From NCBI GenBank assembly GCA_937916085.1, contig CALGGO010000046.1, positions 1 to 39,593 on the forward strand: a DNA stretch of 39,593 nt, given 5' to 3'. The position numbers and the translations under genes are program-made. Numbering within the stretch: the first letter of the stretch is position 1; each line of letters opens with the position of its first letter. This document shows positions 7,901 through 15,530 of the stretch, in pieces. The notes below the pieces were generated by a model. It saw only the letters and a program-made list of their open reading frames with translations, was not told where the DNA came from and made no database searches. Source of the stretch: an uncultured Prevotellaceae bacterium (GTDB taxonomy: Bacteria > Bacteroidota > Bacteroidia > Bacteroidales > Muribaculaceae).

Positions 7901-9068
7901 GTGCCGGAACCGAGGTGATGCCGGGAGGGCATTTTACAAGAGTGGTCAAATCCTTATTGTAGAGGATGCCGTTTTGTGCGGCATACTTCGTGTTACCCGA
8001 AGCTACAGAGAAGCTTGCAAAATTAGAGCAATCATCTAACGAACAAGGATCAAAATTTGTTAAGGTTTCGGGAAATGACATTGAGGTTATCCCGGAGTTT
8101 TTAAACACCCGATATTGTATTTCCTTTACCCCCGACCCGAGGGTGAGATTAGTGAGATTTTGACAATCTGTGAAAGCATAATGGTCAAATGTCTCGGCAT
8201 TGGTGTTCACGGTGGTGAGCGTTGGCACGTTGGCAAACGCTCTCCCGCCTATTCTGCTGCCGGCGGGAGCGCTGGTCCAGGTGAACGACTCCACAGTGCT
8301 CTTGTTCATGAACGCGCTGTCGGCCACGGCGGTGATGTTGTAGGTGCGGCCGTCGTCAAGGGTGCCGTTGCTGGGCACGTGTATGGCGCTGCTGCTGGTG
8401 GAGCAATCCACGAGCATCATCGCGCCTGGGGTGCTGCCGGTAGCCATTTCGGTCACCACATAGTAGCCGTTGTAGCCCGACCGCTGGTAGTCGTAGGCCA
8501 TGTTGCCCATCTGAATCCAGTAATCCACCTGGCCGGCCACAGTGCTGTTGCCGTGGAAGGCGTTGTAGGCACGATAGGTCGATACAATAAAGGTAATCTG
8601 CTTGCCACTGTGGCCCGTTAATGCCGACGCGCTGAACGTGGCGGGCACGCTCTGGCCGGCCATCGCCACCACGATGGGGTTGCCGCTCGAGCCGGCACCG
8701 CTCACAATCTGGCTGCCCATGTAGTTGATGGAGCTGGGCAGGCGCAGGTTGGTGAGCGCGGTGCAGTTGGCAAACGCCTGCTGACCCACTCGGGTGCAGC
8801 CATAGTTCACATACACGCGCTGCAACGTGGTGTTGCTGGCAAACGCCATCGAGCCGATGCGAGTTTGATACACGGTGCCGTTGTAGGTCACGAAACCGGG
8901 TATGGTGATGGTCGTCAGCGACGACGCACTGCTGGTCAAGCCGGTCACCTCGGCCTCGCCATAACTTATGCGGAACTTGAAGTTACCGCTCTCGAACGAT
9001 TGCGCCCAGGCTACCGTAGTGCCCAGCAGCGCCATCGCCACTACCAGTAGGTAAAGAATTTTTTTCAT
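4923..9068 (-). CDS. BspA-like leucine-rich repeat surface protein with C-terminal dockerin-like module
   Basis: The 1381-residue protein has a Sec signal peptide (residues 1-22, cleavage after AWA). Several blocks of LRR_5/BspA-type repeats follow to about residue 960 (IGYQAFSG, IGRRAFF, QLGECAFQNC, VTIPETV and many like them). Repeats of this type in Bacteroidetes and oral spirochaetes bind host matrix or other bacteria. From about residue 1140 comes a beta-rich module, TSTNCGDILGDGTMSYDP...LTMNNVYI...GLKINLIGTNYI, also found in the next two genes. The last 59 residues (GDVNGDGSVTAGDVTALYN, then DQNGDGNITAADVTIVYN) are a pair of EF-hand-like calcium loops as in type I dockerins. An outer-surface location is likely, but the partner of the dockerin is not in this window. 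Confidence 0.88.
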   Translation of the reverse strand: MKKILYLLVVAMALLGTTVAWAQSFESGNFKFRISYGEAEVTGLTSSASSLTTITIPGFVTYNGTVYQTRIGSMAFASNTTLQRVYVNYGCTRVGQQAFANCTALTNLRLPSSINYMGSQIVSGAGSSGNPIVVAMAGQSVPATFSASALTGHSGKQITFIVSTYRAYNAFHGNSTVAGQVDYWIQMGNMAYDYQRSGYNGYYVVTEMATGSTPGAMMLVDCSTSSSAIHVPSNGTLDDGRTYNITAVADSAFMNKSTVESFTWTSAPAGSRIGGRAFANVPTLTTVNTNAETFDHYAFTDCQNLTNLTLGSGVKEIQYRVFKNSGITSMSFPETLTNFDPCSLDDCSNFASFSVASGNTKYAAQNGILYNKDLTTLVKCPPGITSVPALPHTLLKIGYYAFSGMTKGNGLTIDIPFGVTTIGQTAFQYSTAIENIRIPSSYEPDFGSSMFYGCSGLKNLAINSINPIGYSNALWYDVPRSSCTLWVAAGDSYWDQNWTHETYAGDYNRDIFREFSNVKVGAYDVVVGGLPYTLDKEHGTASVVRGECGYIFPTSQLSGAISIPMTITYEGTTYTVTSVNRQAFRNNTAITSVTIPETVTALSGVIAGYAGNESDTEVYRRSGSQFEGCTALTSVRLSSKITRIPIRCFYNTPISQIELPYGLQEIGYQAFSGTNITSLTIPSSTTKLHRALSGMTHLQHLYYNRTDPDGLFRNWGQLGETETGYVPSGFNLYVPVGYVQQFKNNSRVMSKAASVQAGAYDIYCNSKYFTVNSDGQTSKLVYSPAYATGLSQVNINQICYDGWTRIYNCTALGDSCFAGSNVQAVQIATDFPSKVIPRYAFMNCTRLNNIGFLVSHGVTQLGECAFQNCAALSGTIILPETLRKIGRRAFFVCDNISAIYTHDETWEDDALYVGTSTPRTMIYVPLNMLAARLDAMPNWTSSAGKTEYYTHPYLRNTGGPQLISCPEHLSMQAACDFYAVTGYNAARKVFTTQKVNGNVFRNCGKESNGRGVLVDNLASDYVPLKVAKSTSDIQGAQSWSDVTNLIMPMAEGGNLSNSSSNSDYILDGANNQFNRIMYYPHAFNNAEAYVRIARTATNDLNTVGIDLYSSTPDGERYDLVVLGDSVTSTNCGDILGDGTMSYDPTTNVLTMNNVYIEDATHNVIIISDIHGLKINLIGTNYIYNYSSNGLCLRLNSCTTTFTGDGELYLTSPLGTGGNGVELRSSTLNFTENVKVHVFGVNYALQGSTLTSGVGGVVSVSGNAHLEASCTMSGTGAMIDLQDLIMNDNIGIIKPVGGSFVANSGVVDANGALAKNVEIAKISTAVPGDVNGDGSVTAGDVTALYNYLLNNDASALVNGDQNGDGNITAADVTIVYNIMLGS

Positions 9069-9107
9069 AGTCTCTAAATATTAGTTAATAAATTGTATTA
9101 TTGTGCA

Positions 9108-9187
9108 TTATGAATTGTGCATTATGCATTGTGCATTATGAATTGTGCATTATGCATTGTGCATTATGAATTGTGCATTATGCATTG
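9108..9187. repeat. GTGCATTATGAATT tandem repeat
   Basis: Seven or so imperfect copies of ATTGTGCATTATG(A/C)ATT lie between two large surface-protein genes. The same word family recurs at 12126-12166 and 38965-38995. Confidence 0.85.
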
Positions 9188-9200
9188 ATTAAGCATTGCT

Positions 9201-12074
9201 TTAGTTTCCCAGCAGGATGTTATAAACCGCCGTCACGTCGCCGGCGGTGATTTCGCCGTCACCAGTTTGGTCGCCATTGACGAGGTGGGTGGTGGCGTTG
9301 TTGAGCAAGTAGTCGTAGAGGGCGGTCACATCGGCGGCAGTTACCTCGCCATCACCGTTCACATCGCCGGGAACTGCCACCGACTTCGCTATCACAAGCC
9401 ATGTGTTCTTGAGAATGTTACCATCGCCATCCATCATTGTCCAGCCTTCCATGTGGGCGCCTTCCGGTTCCACAATTTGCAAGCCATCATTCAGTGTGAG
9501 ACCATTCACATTATAAAGGCAGGATTTTGTGCCATAACCTTTCACGCGAGTCATGGCATTTGATATCGTTATGCCGGCATAGTTATAGGCCGAGTAAGCG
9601 TACGTGCCTTTGGAGCTCAGCTGAACTCCGCCTGTTATTGTCAGCAAGCTGCAAGTGTACACGCCGGTCTGACCCACATCTATCGTGAGCGACCCACCGC
9701 CGGTGATGGTGGTCTTAGCATTGTTGCCAACGCTAATTCCTCTAAGCACATTTGGACCAATGTAATTCTCGCCATTGACCACTATCTGCAGGCCGTCAAT
9801 TTCATTTTTTATAAAATAGTCATTGAAACTCTCGTTGTAATTCACATTGTTAAGAATCAGCTTATTGCCCACAGGGTCGTAGGTCACGGTGCCGTCGCCC
9901 AAGATGTCGGCGCAATTACTGCTTGTCACCTGAATGCCTTTCACATAGAGGTTGTAGGACACATTTTCCTCAATGATGGTGCCAAAGTCCTTCCATTGAT
10001 CGGCTGCGGCATAGGCTGCCTTCATGCCCGGTGGCACCACCAGGGTGACCGTGCTCTGGTCAATGCCGTCCCACACGTTGCTGCCCAATGTGGGAAGCGT
10101 TGTCATGTGAACAACGAGGCGCTGCAAGCCAGTAGTGCCAGCCATTGCCCTCTTACCTATCTTGGTGATTGTTTTAGGAAGTTCAATCGACGTAATCCCA
10201 GTATTGTCGGCAAAAGCTTCGGGGTCAATAACGCCAACACCAAGGCCATTTAAGTCCTCAGGAACAACAACTTCACCCACAGGTGGTAACAAGTAATTTT
10301 CAACTGCCGGATGTGGATTGTAATTTCCTCGGTAAGTACCTTTAACGAGTGCAATTGTCGAAGAACTTGGCTCTCGCAAAATACGATAACGAAGTCCGTC
10401 AAACACCCAGTCATAACCACCAACTAAAACAGAAGTTTGGGTGGAAGAGAATAATTGTTTATATTCATTAATGGCATCATAAGGACAAAACACCGATATC
10501 AATTCAGATGAATTAGAGCCGCTGTTAAATAGTGCAGTCAAATCAGTGGATGAAAGTTGTGGAGGATATATGTTACCGAAATTTATTGCATGTATTTTCT
10601 CAATTCCATTAAAAGCCCTTTTTCCATAAGAGCTTCCCCATTCAACACATGATGATGAGAAATGCAATGCTCCTATATAAGCTCCAACGAAGGCTTCATC
10701 ACCCACCTTATTTACTCTTGGGAAATCCAGTACTCCATTCAAGCCTTGAGCACCTCTAATACTCTGGAAATCTCTGAATGCATAATTGGCTATCTCAGTG
10801 GCATTTTCATATATTTTAGGATAGTGGTCAATGTTAGGCGGACATCGTATTATCGTTGATGTGTAGGAAGAATAGTAAATATTATATTTTGCTTGATATA
10901 AAACACTATCATAAGTGAAAAAATTCTCACCAACTGCACTTCGCGATTTTATCTCTTTCAATTTCTTGCAATACAGAAAAGGATCACGATATCCCCATTT
11001 ATCACTATTTCCCCATTCTCTTAGGCTTGCTGGTAATGTAATTGTAGTTAATTCAGAGCAATCTTCAAAAGCATAAGATTCAATAGCCACAACACCTTCG
11101 CCAAAATTTAATGATGTTAAATTATGACAGGCATAAAAACAGCTTGCAGCAATTGTGTCGCAATCAATATTTATCGTTGTAAGAGTATTGTTAACTATGT
11201 TACCACTTGCAAATATAAATGAACCTATTTTGCTTCCATCGGGTGCACCGGTCCAGGTTAGAGTTTTGATGACAATCGGCAATACATTGAAGCTGCTTGA
11301 TAAAAACGCATAGTCGGCAATCTCCATGCATCGATAGCCGTGAGTGAAGTCGGTTGCCCCATAGTCGTCAAGGTATATCATCGAGCTTCGCACCACCACG
11401 TCCTCGTTAGTCGAGCCCACAAGCATCATGGTGCCATCAGCCATGTCGGTCGCCGCCTTGGTGACAACGTAGGACGTGCCATTTCCGTCAAAGTAGTCAT
11501 TGGCTAAAGCCGCATTTTGTTTTATCGCCTTGAAGCCCATGCCCTGTATCAGGGAATTGCTACTGAAGGCATTATAAGCGGCACGGGTCGAGAGCCCGAG
11601 GTCCACACCATTCGTTGACAACGCGCCCACAAAGGCGTTGCTATACATGTTTGCTTCATCAAGCGGCTCCTGACCTGCCATGGCAACAAGAATGGAATTG
11701 CTGTTCTTGCCCGAATTCAAAATCAAGCCACCACCCAGGTAGGTCACGCTGCTGGGAATGCGAAGCTGCTGCAGGTTGTTGCAGCTCGAGAAGGCATAGT
11801 TGTCGATGCGCTGGCAGCCGTAGTGGATGATTATATCACTGGCCTTGCAGCCTTGAAAGGCCGACGTCCTGATTCGAGTGGGCCACACCAGACCATTGTA
11901 ATGGATGAAGCCGGGGATCTCGAGCGTCGACAGGTTCATCGACTGCGCAGCGGTTGTCAAACCGGTAATCACGGCTTGGCCGCCACTGACTTCAAAATTG
12001 AAATAGCCTTGCACGGCAGCACGTGCGCCCACGAGTGCCATCGCAGCAACTATCAACATTAAAAATTTCTTCAT
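9201..12074 (-). CDS. BspA-like leucine-rich repeat surface protein with dockerin-like C-terminus
   Basis: The 957-residue protein has a signal peptide (MKKFLMLIVAAMALVGARAA). BspA-type LRRs run to about residue 700 (IDNYAFSSCNNLQQLRIPSSV, IESYAFEDCSELTTITLPAS, IGKRAMAGTTGLQRL). The SSNCADILGDGTVTYDP module starts at about 720 and the dockerin-like end spans 898-957 (GDVNGDGEVTAADVT..., GDQTGDGEITAGDVT). Its organisation mirrors the 1381-residue neighbour, so the two are paralogues, but its central LRR region is AT-richer and more diverged (for example 10300-11250). Each gene is separated from the next by its own low-complexity repeat. Host- or matrix-binding at the cell surface is inferred from the family. 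Confidence 0.88.
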   Translation of the reverse strand: MKKFLMLIVAAMALVGARAAVQGYFNFEVSGGQAVITGLTTAAQSMNLSTLEIPGFIHYNGLVWPTRIRTSAFQGCKASDIIIHYGCQRIDNYAFSSCNNLQQLRIPSSVTYLGGGLILNSGKNSNSILVAMAGQEPLDEANMYSNAFVGALSTNGVDLGLSTRAAYNAFSSNSLIQGMGFKAIKQNAALANDYFDGNGTSYVVTKAATDMADGTMMLVGSTNEDVVVRSSMIYLDDYGATDFTHGYRCMEIADYAFLSSSFNVLPIVIKTLTWTGAPDGSKIGSFIFASGNIVNNTLTTINIDCDTIAASCFYACHNLTSLNFGEGVVAIESYAFEDCSELTTITLPASLREWGNSDKWGYRDPFLYCKKLKEIKSRSAVGENFFTYDSVLYQAKYNIYYSSYTSTIIRCPPNIDHYPKIYENATEIANYAFRDFQSIRGAQGLNGVLDFPRVNKVGDEAFVGAYIGALHFSSSCVEWGSSYGKRAFNGIEKIHAINFGNIYPPQLSSTDLTALFNSGSNSSELISVFCPYDAINEYKQLFSSTQTSVLVGGYDWVFDGLRYRILREPSSSTIALVKGTYRGNYNPHPAVENYLLPPVGEVVVPEDLNGLGVGVIDPEAFADNTGITSIELPKTITKIGKRAMAGTTGLQRLVVHMTTLPTLGSNVWDGIDQSTVTLVVPPGMKAAYAAADQWKDFGTIIEENVSYNLYVKGIQVTSSNCADILGDGTVTYDPVGNKLILNNVNYNESFNDYFIKNEIDGLQIVVNGENYIGPNVLRGISVGNNAKTTITGGGSLTIDVGQTGVYTCSLLTITGGVQLSSKGTYAYSAYNYAGITISNAMTRVKGYGTKSCLYNVNGLTLNDGLQIVEPEGAHMEGWTMMDGDGNILKNTWLVIAKSVAVPGDVNGDGEVTAADVTALYDYLLNNATTHLVNGDQTGDGEITAGDVTAVYNILLGN

Positions 12075-12125
12075 AGCTATCGAGTTTTATTTTATTCTTT
12101 AATTTCAAAATTGTGAGCCACCTCC

Positions 12126-12166
12126 ACATTGCGCATTATGCATTATGCATCGTGCATTGTGCATTG
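12126..12166. repeat. GCATTATGCATT tandem repeat
   Basis: Short imperfect units of GCATTATGCATT/GTGCATTG directly after the stop of the third large surface-protein gene; same family as 9108-9187. Confidence 0.75.
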
Positions 12167-12167
12167 A

Positions 12168-15119
12168 TCAATTGCCCAGCAGGATGTTATACACTATGGT
12201 AACATCGGCGGCTGTGATGTTGCCGTCGCCGTTCTGGTCGCCGTTCACAATAGCGCTATCATCATTGTTGAGCAAGTAGTTGTAGAGTGCTGTCACGTCG
12301 CCGGCTGTCACGTTTCCGTCGCCATTCACATCGCCGGGAACACCTTGACCACCGGTTGCCACAATCTCAAGTTCACCCCACCACATGCTGGTGCTGCCGG
12401 GGGCAACTATTTCTTCGCCATCGCTGTAGCCACCTTCAGGCTTGGTCACCTTGCAGTTGCGCAGCACCAGCGAGGGGATCGTTTGGATGAATCCGTTGCC
12501 TATGTAGATATTGGCATTGTCGATCGTCAATCCCACATCATAGTCCTCGTTCTGAATCATTCCACTATTGGGATTGGGCATCCTGATTGTGCAATCTTTT
12601 ATGGTGGTGCTCACCACACTCAATGACTTGGTGAAATAGCCTATGCTCAATGCGTTCATGATGAGCGTGCCGTCACCTTCAATCACCACGCCATCGCTCT
12701 CCTCAAGCCAGATGCCGTAGGTGTACTGCTGCGATGACATTGTGTTTGTTCCCTGCAAGTTGATGTGAAGGCCCGCAATTTTCGACCTTATGCACTGTGT
12801 CGCGCTGTTGATGGTGGCGTTATTGAGCGTTAGCTTATTGGCCACAGGGTCGTAGGTCACGGTGCCGTCGCCCAGGATGTCGCCACAGTTGGCGCTGGTA
12901 ACCTGCACACCGCCCACTGTCAAATCGTAGGTCTTAGGACCAACTTCTACCGTAGTGCCGGCAACCAGGTTGCCATTAGTGTCAACAACGCCGTGAGCCG
13001 AGTCGCTCCATGTTGCACCCTCAGGGGCAACGATAGTATAATTGTTAAGGTTGAAAGCCTTGAGCTGGGCCACGCTGGCTGTGTTACCATTCGACAGCAA
13101 CTTTCCGCCCTCCATGTTGAATGTGCCATTATAAACTGTTGTGGGGCTTGTAACCTTTGAGCCCATGATGCCAAATGTGGCACCTTGAGCATCTAGCGTG
13201 CCATTCTTAACAGTGAGGGCGTTGTCGCACGTGAGCCACACCGCCGCTCCCTGCAATGAGCGCAGGCGCAGGGTGCGGGTGGCAGCATCGGGTTCATAGG
13301 TAGCGGGAGCATTAAGTTTCAAGACCGTTCCGGCATAACCCACATTGTTCAGATTGGTGCCTGTCGACTTGATTTTAAGACCGTCGATATTGCTCTCGAT
13401 TAGTGGAACAGCTGTGTTGGTGCAATTCACTATGTTGCTACCGAAGCTGTTGAATGTGAGTGTCTTATAACCATCAAACTGTATGGCATTGGCAAACGAG
13501 TTGTCGCCAAACAGCTCACTCATGTGGCTCACCAGATAGTCGGTGATGGCCGCGCCCAGGATCTTGATACCGTATGTGTTGCCCACCCAGCCTATCTCGG
13601 CACTTGTGGCTTCGCTATTATCAGCAGCGCAAACGTAATAGGAGTAGCCGGCTTGCCGAATTGTCTCGCCGTGGCGGAAACCATAGTTGTCGCCACCCGA
13701 AGTGAATCGATACTTTATTGGGGGCACATCATCACCGGCGCCACTACCAAAACTTATAGCACCTTGAGTTCCTGAGAATTTTGTCACTCCTGACTCATAA
13801 TTAATCTGTCCAAAGTCACCATAGAAGCCATAACCATTGCTGGCATTGATAGTGAGCAGGGCAGGATCGTTAGGACCAGGGTTTATGTTACCATTGGTAA
13901 TGGTGAATGTGTAATTGCCACTGCCATTGCCGGCATAAAGCATCGCTATGTTGTGATAAATGCCATTGCGAGTATTAATGGTCAAGTGAGCACCATTATA
14001 GAGCCGCAACTTCATGTTGGCCTTGTTGTTATCGATTCCAACCCTTGTATCGCCACCAAATGTGTTGTTACCTGAAAAAGTAACAAGAAGATTATTAATT
14101 CCAGGTGCATATACGCTGCCATCAACGTTGTGATTTCCATTTCTCACTATCGCTGAAGAATAAGGACCAATATTATATTCTATATTGGCATTATAGAATT
14201 CGAGATCAGCGTTATCAGGAAGGTATTGTACTGTGCCACTCTTTAAATAGCCTAAGTTTGTCAGTATAGTGGTGAGCTTCGACGCATTGTCGGCATCGAC
14301 CTGAACACCGCACACATACAGGGGATATTGCTCAGGACCAACGGTAAAGGTTTTTACCGAATTGCCACTACTATTACACATTGTGTACATGTAATCATCT
14401 TCACCTATATGACCATTCTCGGGATCTATCACTTTTCGCTTGTTACTTAGGTTCATCGCCGTGATGCCTTCATGCATGCAAGCATACACTGTTCCTGTGG
14501 CTTTAAACGTGCCATGGCCGAGCATGTATTGAAATGTGGTGCTGCCCAGGCTGCGCACACCGGTGAATCCGTCACACACGATGGTTGGCGTGCAACTCTC
14601 GGTTAGAGTGGTCACCGACACTCCACTGCGATTAGCCGCTGTGATGCCGGCACCGGTGCTGCTGCCGCCGTGCAGCTCAAGAGTGCCATTGCCACTAAAT
14701 TCAAGTCTGGCGAAATCGCTACAAGCTGTGCCGCCCATGTAGATAGCCGAGCCACCTGAATTAGTGTTGGTGACACTATTTGTACCATTCAAGACTATTT
14801 CTAACTGGTCAAGATCGATGTAAGAGCCTAGGCTTCCATTCACGCCCGCCCAAATGACGCCGGTGTTTTTGTTGTAACTCAGCACTGCATTGGTGAGGAT
14901 TAGTTTCCCTGTGTGATAATCACCTTGCCAGTCGTGTTGAAACTCAACGGTGCCACTCTGGAGCACGCCATTGCTCTGCAGTTGGCTTGTCAAGGTTGAC
15001 GATGAAGCAGTGTTAAGGGTGTTGAGCTGAACACCGCCAATGAACATCGCAAAGTAATCTGTTGCGCCGGCACTCATTGCCATCAGCACAAATAGAAGTG
15101 AGGTTAACAGTTTTCTCAT
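12168..15119 (-). CDS. Large exported beta-rich protein with repeated VGGVQV modules and dockerin-like C-terminus
   Basis: The 983-residue protein begins with a signal peptide (about residues 1-19, ending SAGA). It has no LRRs. It is built of several copies of one module: a start such as FIGGVQLNT, VCGVQVDADNAS or VGGVQVTSANCG, then 'ILGDGTVTYDP', then LTLNNA and GLHINLQGTN. This pattern suggests a right-handed beta-helix or adhesin-like scaffold; some relatives are called carbohydrate-binding, but that is not proven. A dockerin-like pair of calcium loops occupies about 923-983 and is nearly identical in DNA to that of the gene at 4923. Its ATG overlaps the TGA of the small upstream gene (ATGA), so translation is probably coupled. 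Confidence 0.8.
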   Translation of the reverse strand: MRKLLTSLLFVLMAMSAGATDYFAMFIGGVQLNTLNTASSSTLTSQLQSNGVLQSGTVEFQHDWQGDYHTGKLILTNAVLSYNKNTGVIWAGVNGSLGSYIDLDQLEIVLNGTNSVTNTNSGGSAIYMGGTACSDFARLEFSGNGTLELHGGSSTGAGITAANRSGVSVTTLTESCTPTIVCDGFTGVRSLGSTTFQYMLGHGTFKATGTVYACMHEGITAMNLSNKRKVIDPENGHIGEDDYMYTMCNSSGNSVKTFTVGPEQYPLYVCGVQVDADNASKLTTILTNLGYLKSGTVQYLPDNADLEFYNANIEYNIGPYSSAIVRNGNHNVDGSVYAPGINNLLVTFSGNNTFGGDTRVGIDNNKANMKLRLYNGAHLTINTRNGIYHNIAMLYAGNGSGNYTFTITNGNINPGPNDPALLTINASNGYGFYGDFGQINYESGVTKFSGTQGAISFGSGAGDDVPPIKYRFTSGGDNYGFRHGETIRQAGYSYYVCAADNSEATSAEIGWVGNTYGIKILGAAITDYLVSHMSELFGDNSFANAIQFDGYKTLTFNSFGSNIVNCTNTAVPLIESNIDGLKIKSTGTNLNNVGYAGTVLKLNAPATYEPDAATRTLRLRSLQGAAVWLTCDNALTVKNGTLDAQGATFGIMGSKVTSPTTVYNGTFNMEGGKLLSNGNTASVAQLKAFNLNNYTIVAPEGATWSDSAHGVVDTNGNLVAGTTVEVGPKTYDLTVGGVQVTSANCGDILGDGTVTYDPVANKLTLNNATINSATQCIRSKIAGLHINLQGTNTMSSQQYTYGIWLEESDGVVIEGDGTLIMNALSIGYFTKSLSVVSTTIKDCTIRMPNPNSGMIQNEDYDVGLTIDNANIYIGNGFIQTIPSLVLRNCKVTKPEGGYSDGEEIVAPGSTSMWWGELEIVATGGQGVPGDVNGDGNVTAGDVTALYNYLLNNDDSAIVNGDQNGDGNITAADVTIVYNILLGN

Positions 15120-15367
15120 AATTTATACTGTTTTTGAATAATAATCTCGCGTGAGTCTTGTGCCTGCGATGCATCGCCCGCTTGAGCGTGCTTATGGTCT
15201 TGCTCGTGGGCGTGCTTGTGCTCTTGCTCGGCAAATTTGCGCTCAATCATGCGCTCAAGCTTCTTCTCCACCTGCGAATCCACATAGGCTTCAAGCTCGA
15301 GCAAGTGGTCGAGATAGTCCATCGCATAACGCATGGCAGCATCGTTATATTTTTTCTTTTCGGGCAT
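15116..15367 (-). CDS. Small His/Glu-rich helical protein, first gene of the surface operon
   Basis: The 83-residue protein (MPEKKKYND...) has an amphipathic helical N-terminal half (AAMRYAMDYLDHLLELEAYVD, then VEKKLERMIERKF) and a polar tail with EHKHAHEQDHKHAQ. It has no signal peptide, so it is probably cytosolic. I do not recognise a family; the His/Glu tail might bind metal, but that is speculation. The ATG at 15367 is preferred over the TTG at 15370. The stop overlaps the start of the 983-residue surface protein by four bases (ATGA). Its 5' end directly follows a hairpin and a T-run. The start is therefore only reached from a promoter inside the hairpin or by read-through. Confidence 0.6.
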   Translation of the reverse strand: MPEKKKYNDAAMRYAMDYLDHLLELEAYVDSQVEKKLERMIERKFAEQEHKHAHEQDHKHAQAGDASQAQDSREIIIQKQYKL

Positions 15368-15407
15368 CAAAAAAAAGTGCTAATTTCACAACTGCAAAAT
15401 TAGCACT
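15368..15407 (-). terminator. Intrinsic terminator with embedded -7 box, upstream of surface operon
   Basis: On the minus strand AGTGCTAATTT (15407-15397), a 10-nt loop and AAATTAGCACT (15386-15376) are followed by eight T. This should end the transcript of the TPR/AraC regulator gene. The 5' arm also contains TAATTTTG (15402-15395), a Bacteroidetes -7 box pointing into the next operon. A transcript starting there would lack the 5' arm and escape termination. No clear TTTG is found at -33, so initiation there would need an activator. Confidence 0.65.
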
Positions 15408-15424
15408 CCCACCCATTTGGGCTG

Positions 15425-15457
15425 TTATCATTTCGTCAAATTATATTATCATTTCGT
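15425..15457 (-). promoter_or_regulatory. Direct repeats ACGAAATGATAA x2, candidate AraC-type operator
   Basis: Two identical 12-bp words, read on the minus strand as ACGAAATGATAA (15457-15446 and 15436-15425), lie 21 bp apart, two helical turns. They sit just upstream of the -7 box at 15402-15395. AraC-family proteins bind such same-face direct repeats, and the gene immediately upstream encodes an AraC-type HTH. Confidence 0.5.
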
Positions 15458-15530
15458 TAAAAAAGCGGCATTTACAGGGCTTTACAATCAATTTGTTATG
15501 AGTTATAGTCGAAATATTACGTTAGCCCCT

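Noticed and set aside
9108..9187. CRISPR array
   Set aside because: The units are directly adjacent words without unique spacers, and no cas gene is present.
15013..15246. 77-residue minus-strand frame overlapping the 83-residue gene and the large surface gene
   Set aside because: It lies in a different frame over two better genes and has no start context or recognisable protein pattern.
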